From Microbacterium aerolatum (GTDB lineage: Bacteria; Actinomycetota; Actinomycetes; Actinomycetales; Microbacteriaceae): a stretch of DNA of 47,627 nt. Location of the stretch: NCBI RefSeq assembly GCF_007988825.1, contig NZ_BJUW01000020.1, positions 1 to 47,627 of the forward strand. The letters run 5' to 3'. A program made the position numbers and the translations under genes. Below are positions 1 through 7,963 of this stretch, one piece after another. The notes under the pieces were generated by a model. That model made no database searches. It was not told where the DNA came from and worked only from the letters and a program-made list of their open reading frames with translations. How positions within the stretch are numbered: position 1 is the first letter of the stretch; each line of letters starts with the position of its first letter.

Positions 1-123
1 GGCCTGAAGCTGCAGCGATTCCCTGTACTCCTCGTCGGCGCCGTCCTCGTCGCGGCCATCGCCGTCCTCATCGACTGGATCGCCGGTCTCGTCGAAGAAG
101 CAGTCCGCCCGCGCGGGCTGTGA
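1..123 (+). CDS. ABC transporter permease, C-terminal fragment (glycine betaine/choline-type)
   Basis: An open frame enters from the left edge and stops with TGA at 121-123. The 40 visible residues contain one hydrophobic helix (PVLLVGAVLVAAIAVLIDWI) followed by a short polar tail ending in RPRGL. A last transmembrane helix followed by a charged cytoplasmic tail is typical of the OpuCB/ProW permeases that pair with betaine or choline binding proteins. The next gene encodes such a binding protein 50 bp downstream, which is the main support. The rest of the transporter, including any ATPase, would lie outside the window. The family call rests on context plus this tail. Confidence 0.6.
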   Translation, partial: GLKLQRFPVLLVGAVLVAAIAVLIDWIAGLVEEAVRPRGL

Positions 124-173
124 CCCGCGCTTCCCATCACACGCATCTGCACGTCACACACCAAGGAGCAGTC

Positions 174-1103
174 ATGAAGAAACACCTCATCACCGGAGTC
201 ACCGCGCTCGCCGCGGGTGCGCTCGTTCTGTCGGGATGCTCTGGCTCGACCAGCAGCGCCAGCGCCGGCGACGAGCTCGAAGGGCTGACCGGGCAGGTCG
301 GCTCGAAGGACTTCTCGGAGCAGTACATCCTCGCCTACATCACCACCGAGCTGCTCAACGCGCATGGCGCCGACCTCGAGGCGAACGTGAAGCTGGTCGG
401 ATCTGCGAACGTGCGCCAGGCGCTCGAGAACGGCGACTTCATCGGTTACTGGGAGTACACCGGCACCTCGTGGATCACCTACAACGGCAACACCACGCCG
501 GTCAAGGGCGCTGAGGCCCAGTTCGACGCCGTCAAGGAAGCGGATGCCGAGAAGGACATCGCGTGGCTCGACCCCGCGCCCCTCAACAACACCTACGCGT
601 TCGCCGTCCGCGCCGACAAGGCCGAAGAACTCGGCGTCAAGACGATGAGCGACGTCGCCGCGCTCCCCGCCGAGGACCAGACGTTCTGCATCGAGAGCGA
701 GTTCTCCACTCGGGACGATGGATGGCCAGGGCTCAAGACCGCGTACGGCATCGACATCCCCGACTCGAACGTCACGATGCTCGACACCGGTGTCATCTAC
801 ACCGCGACCCAGAAGGGCGACGACTGCAACTTCGGCGAGGTGTTCCAGACCGATGGCCGCATCCCCGCCCTCGATCTGGTCGTGATGGAGGATGACGAGG
901 AGTTCTTCCCCTCGTACCAGGGCGGCTTCACGATCCGCCAGGAGGTCCTCGACGACTACCCGGAGATCGCGGACATCATCGCCGAGATCGCGCCGCTGCT
1001 GACCACCGAGGAGATGCAGAAGCTCAACGCACTCGTCGACGTCGAGGGTGAAGACCCCGAGGACGTCGCGATCGACTGGCTCGAAGAGCAGGAGCTGATC
1101 TGA
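174..1103 (+). CDS. Glycine betaine/choline-type ABC substrate-binding lipoprotein (OpuAC family)
   Basis: This 309-residue protein is the extracellular substrate-binding lipoprotein of a quaternary-ammonium ABC importer. The ATG at 174 is chosen because AAGGAG lies at 163-168 and a lipoprotein signal follows directly: KK, a hydrophobic stretch, then lipobox LSGC at residues 19-22. An upstream in-frame start at 120 would put junk before the signal peptide. The mature part begins with the family pattern VGSKDFSEQYILAYI and has VRQALENGDFIGYWEYTGTSW, typical of OpuBC/OpuCC/ProX-type proteins that hold trimethylammonium groups in an aromatic cage. The stop overlaps the next start (TGATG), so it is translationally coupled to the Fae homologue. 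Substrate could be betaine, choline, carnitine or an unusual methylated compound. Confidence 0.88.
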   Translation: MKKHLITGVTALAAGALVLSGCSGSTSSASAGDELEGLTGQVGSKDFSEQYILAYITTELLNAHGADLEANVKLVGSANVRQALENGDFIGYWEYTGTSWITYNGNTTPVKGAEAQFDAVKEADAEKDIAWLDPAPLNNTYAFAVRADKAEELGVKTMSDVAALPAEDQTFCIESEFSTRDDGWPGLKTAYGIDIPDSNVTMLDTGVIYTATQKGDDCNFGEVFQTDGRIPALDLVVMEDDEEFFPSYQGGFTIRQEVLDDYPEIADIIAEIAPLLTTEEMQKLNALVDVEGEDPEDVAIDWLEEQELI

Positions 1104-1615
1104 TGACGGACGCGCTTCAGCTGGGCGAGAGCTTCATCGGCGAAGGAGCCAACGCGGCGCACATCAACAGCGTCTACGGCCCTCGCACCGGACCGGCCGG
1201 CACGGCCTGGGCCACGGCTCTCGCGACACCGAGCCCCGGGCACGTGCCGTTCGTCGCGGTGCTGCGCCCCTCTCTCCCCGTCAAGCCGCTGACGCTGTTC
1301 GTCACCAAGGCCGCACCGGCGAACGACGAGCACGGCAACCACATCTGGGGTCCTGCGCAGGCCGGTGTCGCGGCGGGCGTCGCGGATGCCGTCGCCGAGG
1401 GCACGCTCCCGCAGGATGCCGTCGACGACAGCGTCGTGATCACCGCCGTCTGGGTGAATCCCGGAGCGGACGACGCGGATGCCGTGTACCGCAACAACCG
1501 CGAGGCCACCCGCACTGCACTGCGCAACGGCTCGCAGGGCCTGCCGCGCACCGAAGAGGTTCTCGACGCACGGTCGGCACCTCGCAATCCCTTCTACACG
1601 GCCCCGGCCGACTGA
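1103..1615 (+). CDS. fae: Formaldehyde-activating enzyme (Fae) family protein
   Basis: This 170-residue protein matches the Fae family almost end to end. Fae condenses formaldehyde with tetrahydromethanopterin in methylotrophs and archaea. Visible signatures are GESFIGEG, AHIN with the presumed catalytic His20, GTAWATAL, the block FVAVLRPSLPVKPLTLF, WGPAQAGVAAGVADAV and the C-terminal YRNNREATRTAL. Length equals the usual ~165-170 residues. The start ATG overlaps the stop of the betaine-binding protein gene, so the two are co-translated, and an oxidative catabolic operon follows. The role inferred is capture of formaldehyde from demethylation of the imported compound. What is odd is that actinobacteria are not known for tetrahydromethanopterin, so the C1 carrier, or even the activity, may differ. 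Confidence 0.87.
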   Translation: MTDALQLGESFIGEGANAAHINSVYGPRTGPAGTAWATALATPSPGHVPFVAVLRPSLPVKPLTLFVTKAAPANDEHGNHIWGPAQAGVAAGVADAVAEGTLPQDAVDDSVVITAVWVNPGADDADAVYRNNREATRTALRNGSQGLPRTEEVLDARSAPRNPFYTAPAD

Positions 1616-1636
1616 GTTACTGGAGATCTGATAAGC

Positions 1637-2581
1637 ATGGTCACTACCCCGACGGTCGGCTTCATCGGCCTCGGCAGCATGGGCTCGGGCATGTCCTCGA
1701 ACCTGCAGAAGGCGGGATATCCCCTCGTCGTCACCGATGTCCGTCCCGAGGCGGGGGCAGCGCTCGTCGAGGGCGGCGCGAGATGGGCCGCGACTGCCGC
1801 CGAGGTCGCCGCGGCCAGCGACATCATCATCACGATGCTGCCGACGCCGCGTCATGTGACCGACGTCGTGAGCGGTCCCGGCGGCATGCTGGAGGGCATC
1901 GCAGACGGCGCCACGTGGATCGACATGTCCACCTCGGTGCCGGAGGTGGCCGACCGGGTGCGCGCGGAGGAGAGTGCGCGCGGACTGCGCATCCTCGATG
2001 CGCCGGTGAGCGGAATGGCCAAGGGCGCGGCGTCGGGCATGCTGCAGATCTTCGTCGGCGGCGATGCCGACGACGTCGAACGGGTGCGTCCCGTGCTCGA
2101 GGCGATGGGCGATCCGGAGCGGATCCTCCACGTCGGCGGTCATGGTGCCGGTTACGCCGTGAAGCTGATGATCAATCAGCTCTGGTTCTCGCACCTGGTC
2201 GCGACCGCGGAGGTGCTGGCCGTCGGCGTTCGCGCAGGGGTCGACCTGGGAGTGCTGCGCGACTCGCTCATAGCGAGCCCAGCGAACAGCACGTTCGTGG
2301 AGCGCGACGTGCTCTCCATCCTGGAGCACGGCGACTACGACGAAGGTTTCGCCATCGCACTCGCCTGCAAGGATCTGGGCCTGTCGATCGATCTGGCCAG
2401 GTCGGTCGGCGTGCCCGTCGAGCTCTCCTCGCTGGTCGAGCAGGTCTACCGCCGGGCGCGGGCGTCGTACGGAGACAAGGCGGGGGAGATGACGCCGTTC
2501 CGGTTGTACGAAGACCTCATCCACAGCGAGCTCAGGCTCACCCCCGAACTCGTGCTGGCCGGATCGGAGGAGCAGGCATGA
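1637..2581 (+). CDS. NAD(P)-dependent beta-hydroxyacid dehydrogenase (3-hydroxyisobutyrate dehydrogenase family)
   Basis: This 314-residue oxidoreductase should interconvert a beta-hydroxyacid and its semialdehyde using NAD(P). An N-terminal Rossmann motif GFIGLGSMGSGM is followed by the substrate loop DAPVSG near residue 120 and the catalytic block GHGAGYAVKLMINQ with Lys176. The C-terminal all-helical domain is complete. GGAG at 1622-1625 precedes the ATG at suitable distance. It ends by overlapping the aldehyde dehydrogenase start (ATGA), which suggests the two enzymes share a semialdehyde. Relatives include tartronate-semialdehyde reductase, succinic-semialdehyde reductase and sulfolactaldehyde reductase, and the sequence alone does not choose between them. 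Confidence 0.87.
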   Translation: MVTTPTVGFIGLGSMGSGMSSNLQKAGYPLVVTDVRPEAGAALVEGGARWAATAAEVAAASDIIITMLPTPRHVTDVVSGPGGMLEGIADGATWIDMSTSVPEVADRVRAEESARGLRILDAPVSGMAKGAASGMLQIFVGGDADDVERVRPVLEAMGDPERILHVGGHGAGYAVKLMINQLWFSHLVATAEVLAVGVRAGVDLGVLRDSLIASPANSTFVERDVLSILEHGDYDEGFAIALACKDLGLSIDLARSVGVPVELSSLVEQVYRRARASYGDKAGEMTPFRLYEDLIHSELRLTPELVLAGSEEQA

Positions 2582-4080
2582 CCGCTGCGGATCTCAGCAC
2601 GAACACTCGTGAGCGGCAGCTGCTGGAGCGCGTGCCGACGCAGCTGCTCCTCGGCGACGGCTGGACGGATGCCGAGGGCGGCCGTACTTTCCCGGTCACC
2701 GATCCCTCGACGGGCGAGGTGCTGGCCGAGGTCGCCGACGCCCGGCCGGAGGACGGCGAGCGTGCACTCGCCGCGGCGTCAGCGGCTCAGGAGAGCTGGG
2801 CGGCCACGCCGCCGAGGGAGCGCGGTGAGATCCTGCGCCGTGCCTTCGAGCTCGTCACCGCACGCGCGGAGGACTTCGCCCTGCTGATGACCCTCGAGAT
2901 GGGCAAGCCGCTCGCGGAATCCCGTGGCGAGGTCGCCTACGGCGCCGAGTTCCTGCGCTGGTTCTCCGAGGAGGCCCCGCGGATCTCGGGTCGGTTCGCG
3001 ATGGCCCCCGACGGGAAGAGCCGCCTGCTGGTGATGAAGACCCCGGTGGGGCCGTCGCTGTTCATCACACCGTGGAACTTCCCCCTGGCGATGGCGACGC
3101 GCAAGATCGCACCGGCGATCGCTGCCGGCTGCACCATGGTGCTCAAGCCCGCAGCGCTCACTCCGCTGACCGCGCTCCTGTTCGCCGAGGTGCTGCGAGA
3201 GGCGGGCTTGCCCGACGGCGTGCTCACGGTCATCCCGACCACGAGCGCCGGCGCCGTCACCGGTCCGCTCATCCGCGATCCTCGGTTGAGGAAGCTGTCC
3301 TTCACCGGTTCCACCGAGGTGGGCAGGCGCCTGATCGCCGACTCCGCCGAACAGGTGCTGCGCGTCTCGATGGAGCTCGGCGGCAATGCGCCTTTCCTGG
3401 TGTTCGACGACGCCGACCTCTCGAAGGCCGTCGACGGTGCCGTGCTGGCGAAGATGCGCAACGGCGGGGAGGCCTGCGTGGCCGCGAACCGCTTCCTCGT
3501 CCAGCGAGGCGTCGCCGCCGAGTTCACTCGTCTGTTCACCGAGCGGATCGCCGCTTTCAGGGTCGGCCGCGGGACGGATGCCGCCACCACGATGGGTCCT
3601 CTCGTGGATGAGGCGACGCGGAGCAAGGTCGCGGAGCTGGTCGACGGCGCTGTCAGCGACGGGGCCACTCTCGCTCTGGGCGGGCACGCGCTTCCCGGAG
3701 CCGGTTACTTCTACGAGCCCACCGTGCTCGCAGACGTGCCGGTGGATGCGGCGATCCTCGACGAGGAGATCTTCGGTCCCGTCGCCCCGATCGTCGTGTT
3801 CGACACGGAGGAGGAGGCGATCGAGATCGCCAATCGCACACCGTTCGGGCTCGTCTCGTTCGCGTACACGTCGGATCTCAACCGCGGCCTCCGCCTCGCG
3901 GAGCGCCTCGAGACGGGCATGTTCGGCATCAACGCCGGCGTCGTGTCGAACCCCGCCGCGCCGTTCGGCGGCGTCAAGCAGTCCGGCCTCGGGCGTGAGG
4001 GCGGATTCGAGGGGATCGATGAGTACCTCGAGACGCGCTACGTGAACATCGCCGACCCGTTCGCCCCCGAGGGCAGGTGA
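2578..4080 (+). CDS. NAD(P)-dependent aldehyde dehydrogenase (succinate-semialdehyde dehydrogenase-like)
   Basis: This 500-residue cytoplasmic ALDH oxidises an aldehyde to the acid. The start ATG at 2578 overlaps the previous stop. The frame is open much further upstream, but that part is antisense-like low-complexity sequence inside the previous gene. Family motifs are present in order: TPWNFPLAMATRKIAPA (cofactor site), LSFTGSTEVGRRL, the general-base block MELGGNAPFLVF, and GEACVAANRF with catalytic Cys300. They are followed by EEIFGPVAPI and GGVKQSGLGREGG. The overall pattern is closest to GabD-type succinate-semialdehyde dehydrogenases. Its position directly after a semialdehyde-reducing family member and before an SDR implies a three-step oxidation module. 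The true substrate is unknown. Confidence 0.88.
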   Translation: MTAADLSTNTRERQLLERVPTQLLLGDGWTDAEGGRTFPVTDPSTGEVLAEVADARPEDGERALAAASAAQESWAATPPRERGEILRRAFELVTARAEDFALLMTLEMGKPLAESRGEVAYGAEFLRWFSEEAPRISGRFAMAPDGKSRLLVMKTPVGPSLFITPWNFPLAMATRKIAPAIAAGCTMVLKPAALTPLTALLFAEVLREAGLPDGVLTVIPTTSAGAVTGPLIRDPRLRKLSFTGSTEVGRRLIADSAEQVLRVSMELGGNAPFLVFDDADLSKAVDGAVLAKMRNGGEACVAANRFLVQRGVAAEFTRLFTERIAAFRVGRGTDAATTMGPLVDEATRSKVAELVDGAVSDGATLALGGHALPGAGYFYEPTVLADVPVDAAILDEEIFGPVAPIVVFDTEEEAIEIANRTPFGLVSFAYTSDLNRGLRLAERLETGMFGINAGVVSNPAAPFGGVKQSGLGREGGFEGIDEYLETRYVNIADPFAPEGR

Positions 4081-4082
4081 GC

Positions 4083-4859
4083 ATGGAGATCACGGACTTC
4101 TCCCTCGACCTGTTCTCGCTCGAGGGTCGGACCGCCGTCGTCACGGGTGGCAACACCGGATTGGGGCGGGCATTCAGCCTCGCCCTGGCCAAGGCGGGAG
4201 CGAACGTCTTCGTGGCCGGGCTCGCAGACGACGACGGCACGACGCGTCGCCTGATCGAGGCCGAAGGACGCGAGTACGCGTTCCTCGAGGCGGACATCGC
4301 CCGCCGCGGTGTGCCGGCAGAGGTCGTCGCGGCCTGCGTCGAGCGCTTCGGATCGCTCGACGTGCTCGTCAACTCGGCCGGCATCGCGCTGCTCGACGAC
4401 GTCGATGCGTTCGATCGCGACAAATGGGATCCGATGATCGCGGTCAACCTCACGGCACCGTTCGAGCTCGCGCACGAGGCGAGCCGCGTCATGCGCAGCC
4501 AGGGCAGAGGGAAGATCATCAACATCGCCTCGCTGTTCGCGTTCCTCGGCGGGAAGCAGTCGCCCGCGTACGCCGCGACGAAAGCCGGGATCGTCGGTTT
4601 CACGAAGGCGTACTGCGACGAGCTCGCCGCCGACGGCATCCAGGTCAACGCGATCGCGCCGGGGTATTTCGCGACCGCGATCACGGCCGCCACCCGATCA
4701 GATCCCGAGGCGAGCCGACGGATCCTCGAGCACATCCCCGCCGAGAGGTGGGGAGACCCCGCCGACCTCATGGGGGCGACGGTCTTCCTCGCGAGCCGCG
4801 CCTCGGACTACGTCAACGGGCACGTGCTCGTCGTCGACGGCGGCTACCTCGTCCGCTGA
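4083..4859 (+). CDS. Short-chain dehydrogenase/reductase, KduD-like
   Basis: This 258-residue classical SDR has the cofactor motif TGGNTGLGRA near residue 22, the NSAG motif, a catalytic Ser in NIASLFAF, and YxxxK as YAATK. The C-terminal half (VNAIAPGYFAT, PAERWGDPADLMGATVFLAS, DYVNGHVLVVDGGY) follows 2-dehydro-3-deoxy-D-gluconate 5-dehydrogenase (KduD) and gluconate 5-dehydrogenase relatives. That suggests oxidation of a sugar acid or polyol carbonyl. The ATG at 4083 is chosen because GAGGG at 4069-4073 sits 9 bp upstream. A GTG at 4077, overlapping the previous stop, is the alternative and adds two residues. It lies inside the same operon. Confidence 0.86.
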   Translation: MEITDFSLDLFSLEGRTAVVTGGNTGLGRAFSLALAKAGANVFVAGLADDDGTTRRLIEAEGREYAFLEADIARRGVPAEVVAACVERFGSLDVLVNSAGIALLDDVDAFDRDKWDPMIAVNLTAPFELAHEASRVMRSQGRGKIINIASLFAFLGGKQSPAYAATKAGIVGFTKAYCDELAADGIQVNAIAPGYFATAITAATRSDPEASRRILEHIPAERWGDPADLMGATVFLASRASDYVNGHVLVVDGGYLVR

Positions 4860-4916
4860 CCAGCTCTTCACAGACCCACCCGATCCGAACAACTCCTGAA
4901 AGCGAAGGCCATTCCC

Positions 4917-6380
4917 ATGTCGGCATCACGATCCGCCCTCAGCCGCGACGAGATCGTCACGCGCGTCACCGCGCTCCTCGGCGCCGATGGGGTCGACACA
5001 GATCCGCGCGAGCTCGAGCTCGCCAGTGTCGACCGCTTCAAGAAGTACCAGTCCGTGCACGGCATCTTCGACGGCCCGATCCCTGCGATCATCGCCTATC
5101 CCCGCACCACCGAAGAGGTGGCGGCTGTTCTGCGCTTCGCGAACGACAACCTGATCAACGTCGTGCCGCGCACCGGCCGCACGGCGACCGAGGGCGGTCT
5201 CGAGACGGTTGTCGAGGACACGATCGTCCTGGACGGCTCGCGGATGGACAGCGTCCTCGATGTGAACGAGACCGACATGACGGTGACGGTGCAGTGCGGC
5301 GTGCCGCTGCAGCGGCTCGAGGACGAACTTCGCGAGCGCGGCCTGACCACCGGCCATTCGCCGCAGTCCAAGCCGCTCGCGCAGTACGGCGGGCTGGTCG
5401 CGACCAGATCCATCGGACAGTTCTCGACCCTCTACGGTGCGATCGAGGACATGGTCGTCGGACTCGAAGCGGTGTTCCCCGACGGCACGGTGACCCGTAT
5501 CAAGAATGTGCCGCGCCGTGCAGCCGGTCCCGACATCCGCCACATCATCATCGGCAACGAGGGCGCGCTGTGCGTGATCACCGAGGTCACGGTGAAGATC
5601 TTCCCGTACCACCCGGAGAGCACCCGCTTCTTCGGGTTCCTCGTCGATGAGTTCGAGGTCGGCGTCGAGGCGCTGCGCGAACTCGTCACCGCCGGATACC
5701 GGCCATCGGTCTGCCGGGTCTACTCTCCTGAAGACGCGAACCAGCACTTCTCGCACTTCTCCGAGGGCAAGTCGGTCGTCGTGCTCACCGCCGAGGGGCC
5801 GGAGCCTCTTGCGGCCGCGACGGCCACCGGCATCGAGGCCGTCTTCGCCGAGCGGCCGCACCAGCGGGTCGACTCCGCGCACATCGAGACGTGGTTCCAG
5901 GGGCTCAACTGGGGGCAGGACAAGATCGATGCCGAGAAGGAGGCGATGCTGCGCGATTCGCATCTCGGATACACCACCGAGGTGTCGATCAACTGGTCAG
6001 GGGTGAGCAGTCTCTACCACGCCGTCATCGACCGCATCCGGTCGGAGTACCCGCGCGCCGATCACCTCACGATGCTCGGAGCGCACTCGTCGCACAGCTA
6101 CCAGACCGGCACGAACCTCTACTTCGTCTACGACTACGACATCGACTGCGAGCCGCGGCAGGAGATCGACCTCTATCACGTGCCGCTCAATGCGATCATC
6201 GTGGAAGAAGCACTGCGACTGGGAGGTTCGATGGTGCACCACCACGGCATCGGCAAGTACCGCACACCCTGGACCCGTCAGGAGCACGGCTCGGCGTACC
6301 CGATGCTGGAGCGGCTCAAGCAGGCGTTCGACCCGAACGGCGTGATGAACGCGGGCACGATCCTCCCGCTCGAGGCGTGA
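4917..6380 (+). CDS. FAD-linked oxidase (VAO/PCMH type, AGPS-like C-terminus)
   Basis: This 487-residue flavoprotein has an N-terminal PCMH-type FAD domain (about residues 50-230) and a C-terminal FAD-oxidase cap domain (about 270-485). The first is marked by AIIAYPRTTEEVAAVLRFA, PRTGRTATEGG and GGLVATRSIGQFSTLYGAIEDMV. Near the end is GGSMVHHHGIGKYR with His441-443. This resembles the HHHG.GK signature of alkyl-dihydroxyacetonephosphate synthase and related 2-hydroxyacid dehydrogenases, which together belong to the vanillyl-alcohol-oxidase superfamily. GAAGG at 4904-4908 supports the ATG. Its stop overlaps the kinase start. In this operon it more likely oxidises a hydroxyacid, polyol or N/O-methyl group than makes ether lipids, but that is inference. 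Confidence 0.82.
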   Translation: MSASRSALSRDEIVTRVTALLGADGVDTDPRELELASVDRFKKYQSVHGIFDGPIPAIIAYPRTTEEVAAVLRFANDNLINVVPRTGRTATEGGLETVVEDTIVLDGSRMDSVLDVNETDMTVTVQCGVPLQRLEDELRERGLTTGHSPQSKPLAQYGGLVATRSIGQFSTLYGAIEDMVVGLEAVFPDGTVTRIKNVPRRAAGPDIRHIIIGNEGALCVITEVTVKIFPYHPESTRFFGFLVDEFEVGVEALRELVTAGYRPSVCRVYSPEDANQHFSHFSEGKSVVVLTAEGPEPLAAATATGIEAVFAERPHQRVDSAHIETWFQGLNWGQDKIDAEKEAMLRDSHLGYTTEVSINWSGVSSLYHAVIDRIRSEYPRADHLTMLGAHSSHSYQTGTNLYFVYDYDIDCEPRQEIDLYHVPLNAIIVEEALRLGGSMVHHHGIGKYRTPWTRQEHGSAYPMLERLKQAFDPNGVMNAGTILPLEA

Positions 6381-7801
6381 GCGGACCCCGCTACGTCGTC
6401 GCCATCGACGGCGGGTCGCAATCGACCAAGGTGCTCGTCGTCGATGAGGCCGGCACGATCCACGCGTCGGCGCAGCGGCGGCTGAGACCGACCGAGTCTC
6501 CGTCGCCCGGTCACGTCGTGCATCCCGGTGACGATCTCTGGGACTCGATCGTCGAGGCCTGCCGTGAGGCGCTCGGACACTTCGAGGGCGATCCCGATCG
6601 CATCGTCGGGGTCGGGCTGTGCACGATCCGCTTCTGCCGTGCGCTGCTCGACGCGGACGGCGGTCTCGTCGAGCCCGTGCTCAGCTGGATGGACGAACGC
6701 GTGTCGCGGCCGCACGAGCAGGATGCGCGCGTGCACTACGTGACGACGTCGTCGGGATATCTGACCCATCGGCTGACCGGCGAGCGGCGCGACAGCGTCG
6801 GCAATCAGCAGGGGGTGTGGCCCGTCGATCAGGGGCGGTGGCGCTGGTCCGACGACCCGGACGCCTACGCGCGCACGGGAATGCGGGCGGAGCAGCTGTT
6901 CGACCTCGTGTTGCCGGGCGAGATGCTCGGTCGGGTCACTGCCGCTGCCGCCGCGGCGACCGGCCTTCCCAACGGGCTGGCCGTGTACGCCACCGCGAAC
7001 GACAAGGCCGTGGAGGCGCTGGGTTCGGGGCTGAGGGACGATCGGACGGCCCTTCTGTCGCTCGGCACGTACGTCGCGGCGATGACGGTCGGGCGCGACG
7101 CGAGCGCGACCGATGACCGTTACTGGACGAACTTCGCGGCTGAGCCGGGTCGGTACCTGTACGAGAGCGACGGCATCCGACGGGGCATGTGGACGGTCAG
7201 CTGGTGGCGCGACCTGCTCGACGCCGGGCAGGGGATCACGGACGATGAGCTCAATGCAGGGGCGAGCGGCATCGCGCCGGGCAGCGACGGGCTGATGGCC
7301 GTTCTGGACTGGCTCGCCCCCGGCGGGGCGTCGCACCGGCGTGGGGCGCTGCTCGGGTTCGACGGGCGTCAGGGACGATTCCACGTGCACCGCGCCATCC
7401 TGGAGGGCATCGCCCTCACGATGCGCGGGCACGTCGATTCGATGGAGGCCGCGCTCGGGCACTCTTTCGAGAGCGTGATCGTCTCGGGTGGCGGCTCACG
7501 GTCGGACCTGATGATGCGCATCCTCGCCGCCGTTTTCGAAAGACCTGTTCGGCGCAACAGGCTGACGGATGCCGCGGGCATGGGCGCCGCGATCTCCGCG
7601 TTCGTCGGCGCCGGCGTGCACATGACGTGGGGCGAATCCGTCGCCGCGACCGTGCACGCCGCCGACAGCTTCACGCCCGAACCGGAATGGGTGCAGGCGT
7701 ACCGACCGGTGCGCGAGGCGTATTCGCTGCTGCCGCGGCATCTGGACCCGCTGTTCCTGAAGTGGCAGGCGCTCGCCGCGCGGGCGGATGACGCGGGGTA
7801 G
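6377..7801 (+). CDS. FGGY-family carbohydrate kinase (compact form)
   Basis: This 474-residue protein belongs to the FGGY sugar/polyol kinases, which transfer a phosphate from ATP to an alcohol group. The GTG at 6377 overlaps the oxidase stop and begins an N-terminal phosphate loop, VAIDGGSQSTKV. The second domain has ATANDKAVEALG with the likely catalytic Asp209, a glycine-rich VSGGGSRSDLMMRI nucleotide loop, and ADAAG-type signature sequence near residue 397. It is shorter than xylulokinase because the segment after WMDERV runs almost at once into YLTHRLTG. About 50 residues usually found there seem missing. The start frame is open far upstream inside the oxidase gene but that part is a shadow. 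This is the last gene of the operon; the substrate is unknown. Confidence 0.85.
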   Translation: MSGPRYVVAIDGGSQSTKVLVVDEAGTIHASAQRRLRPTESPSPGHVVHPGDDLWDSIVEACREALGHFEGDPDRIVGVGLCTIRFCRALLDADGGLVEPVLSWMDERVSRPHEQDARVHYVTTSSGYLTHRLTGERRDSVGNQQGVWPVDQGRWRWSDDPDAYARTGMRAEQLFDLVLPGEMLGRVTAAAAAATGLPNGLAVYATANDKAVEALGSGLRDDRTALLSLGTYVAAMTVGRDASATDDRYWTNFAAEPGRYLYESDGIRRGMWTVSWWRDLLDAGQGITDDELNAGASGIAPGSDGLMAVLDWLAPGGASHRRGALLGFDGRQGRFHVHRAILEGIALTMRGHVDSMEAALGHSFESVIVSGGGSRSDLMMRILAAVFERPVRRNRLTDAAGMGAAISAFVGAGVHMTWGESVAATVHAADSFTPEPEWVQAYRPVREAYSLLPRHLDPLFLKWQALAARADDAG

Positions 7802-7867
7802 TCCCGCATTCGCCGCCGGCGCGGCGCCGAGTGAAGCAGCGCCACCCTGTCCGGCGGACTTCACGGC

Positions 7868-7923
7868 GATGGGCGGACGATTCGCGAGGATTCTTCCGCC
7901 CATCACGGAGTTCTCCGCCCATC
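7868..7923. repeat. Inverted repeat with two alternative right arms, between convergent genes
   Basis: GATGGGCGGA (7868-7877) is complementary to TCCGCCCATC at 7895-7904 and again at 7914-7923. Either pairing makes a 10-bp perfect stem. The element lies between the kinase operon and the convergent histidine kinase gene. A bidirectional transcription terminator is plausible, though no T-tract follows. The two right arms form a 19-bp-period direct repeat. Confidence 0.5.
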
Positions 7924-7963
7924 ACAGTGACCGACGCGGCGCCCGACGCAGTGCCCGCCGACC

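Noticed and set aside
956..2524. Long minus-strand open frame opposite the first operon
   Set aside because: Composition is Arg/Asp/His-rich without any domain and it lies antisense to well-recognised genes; an effect of high GC.
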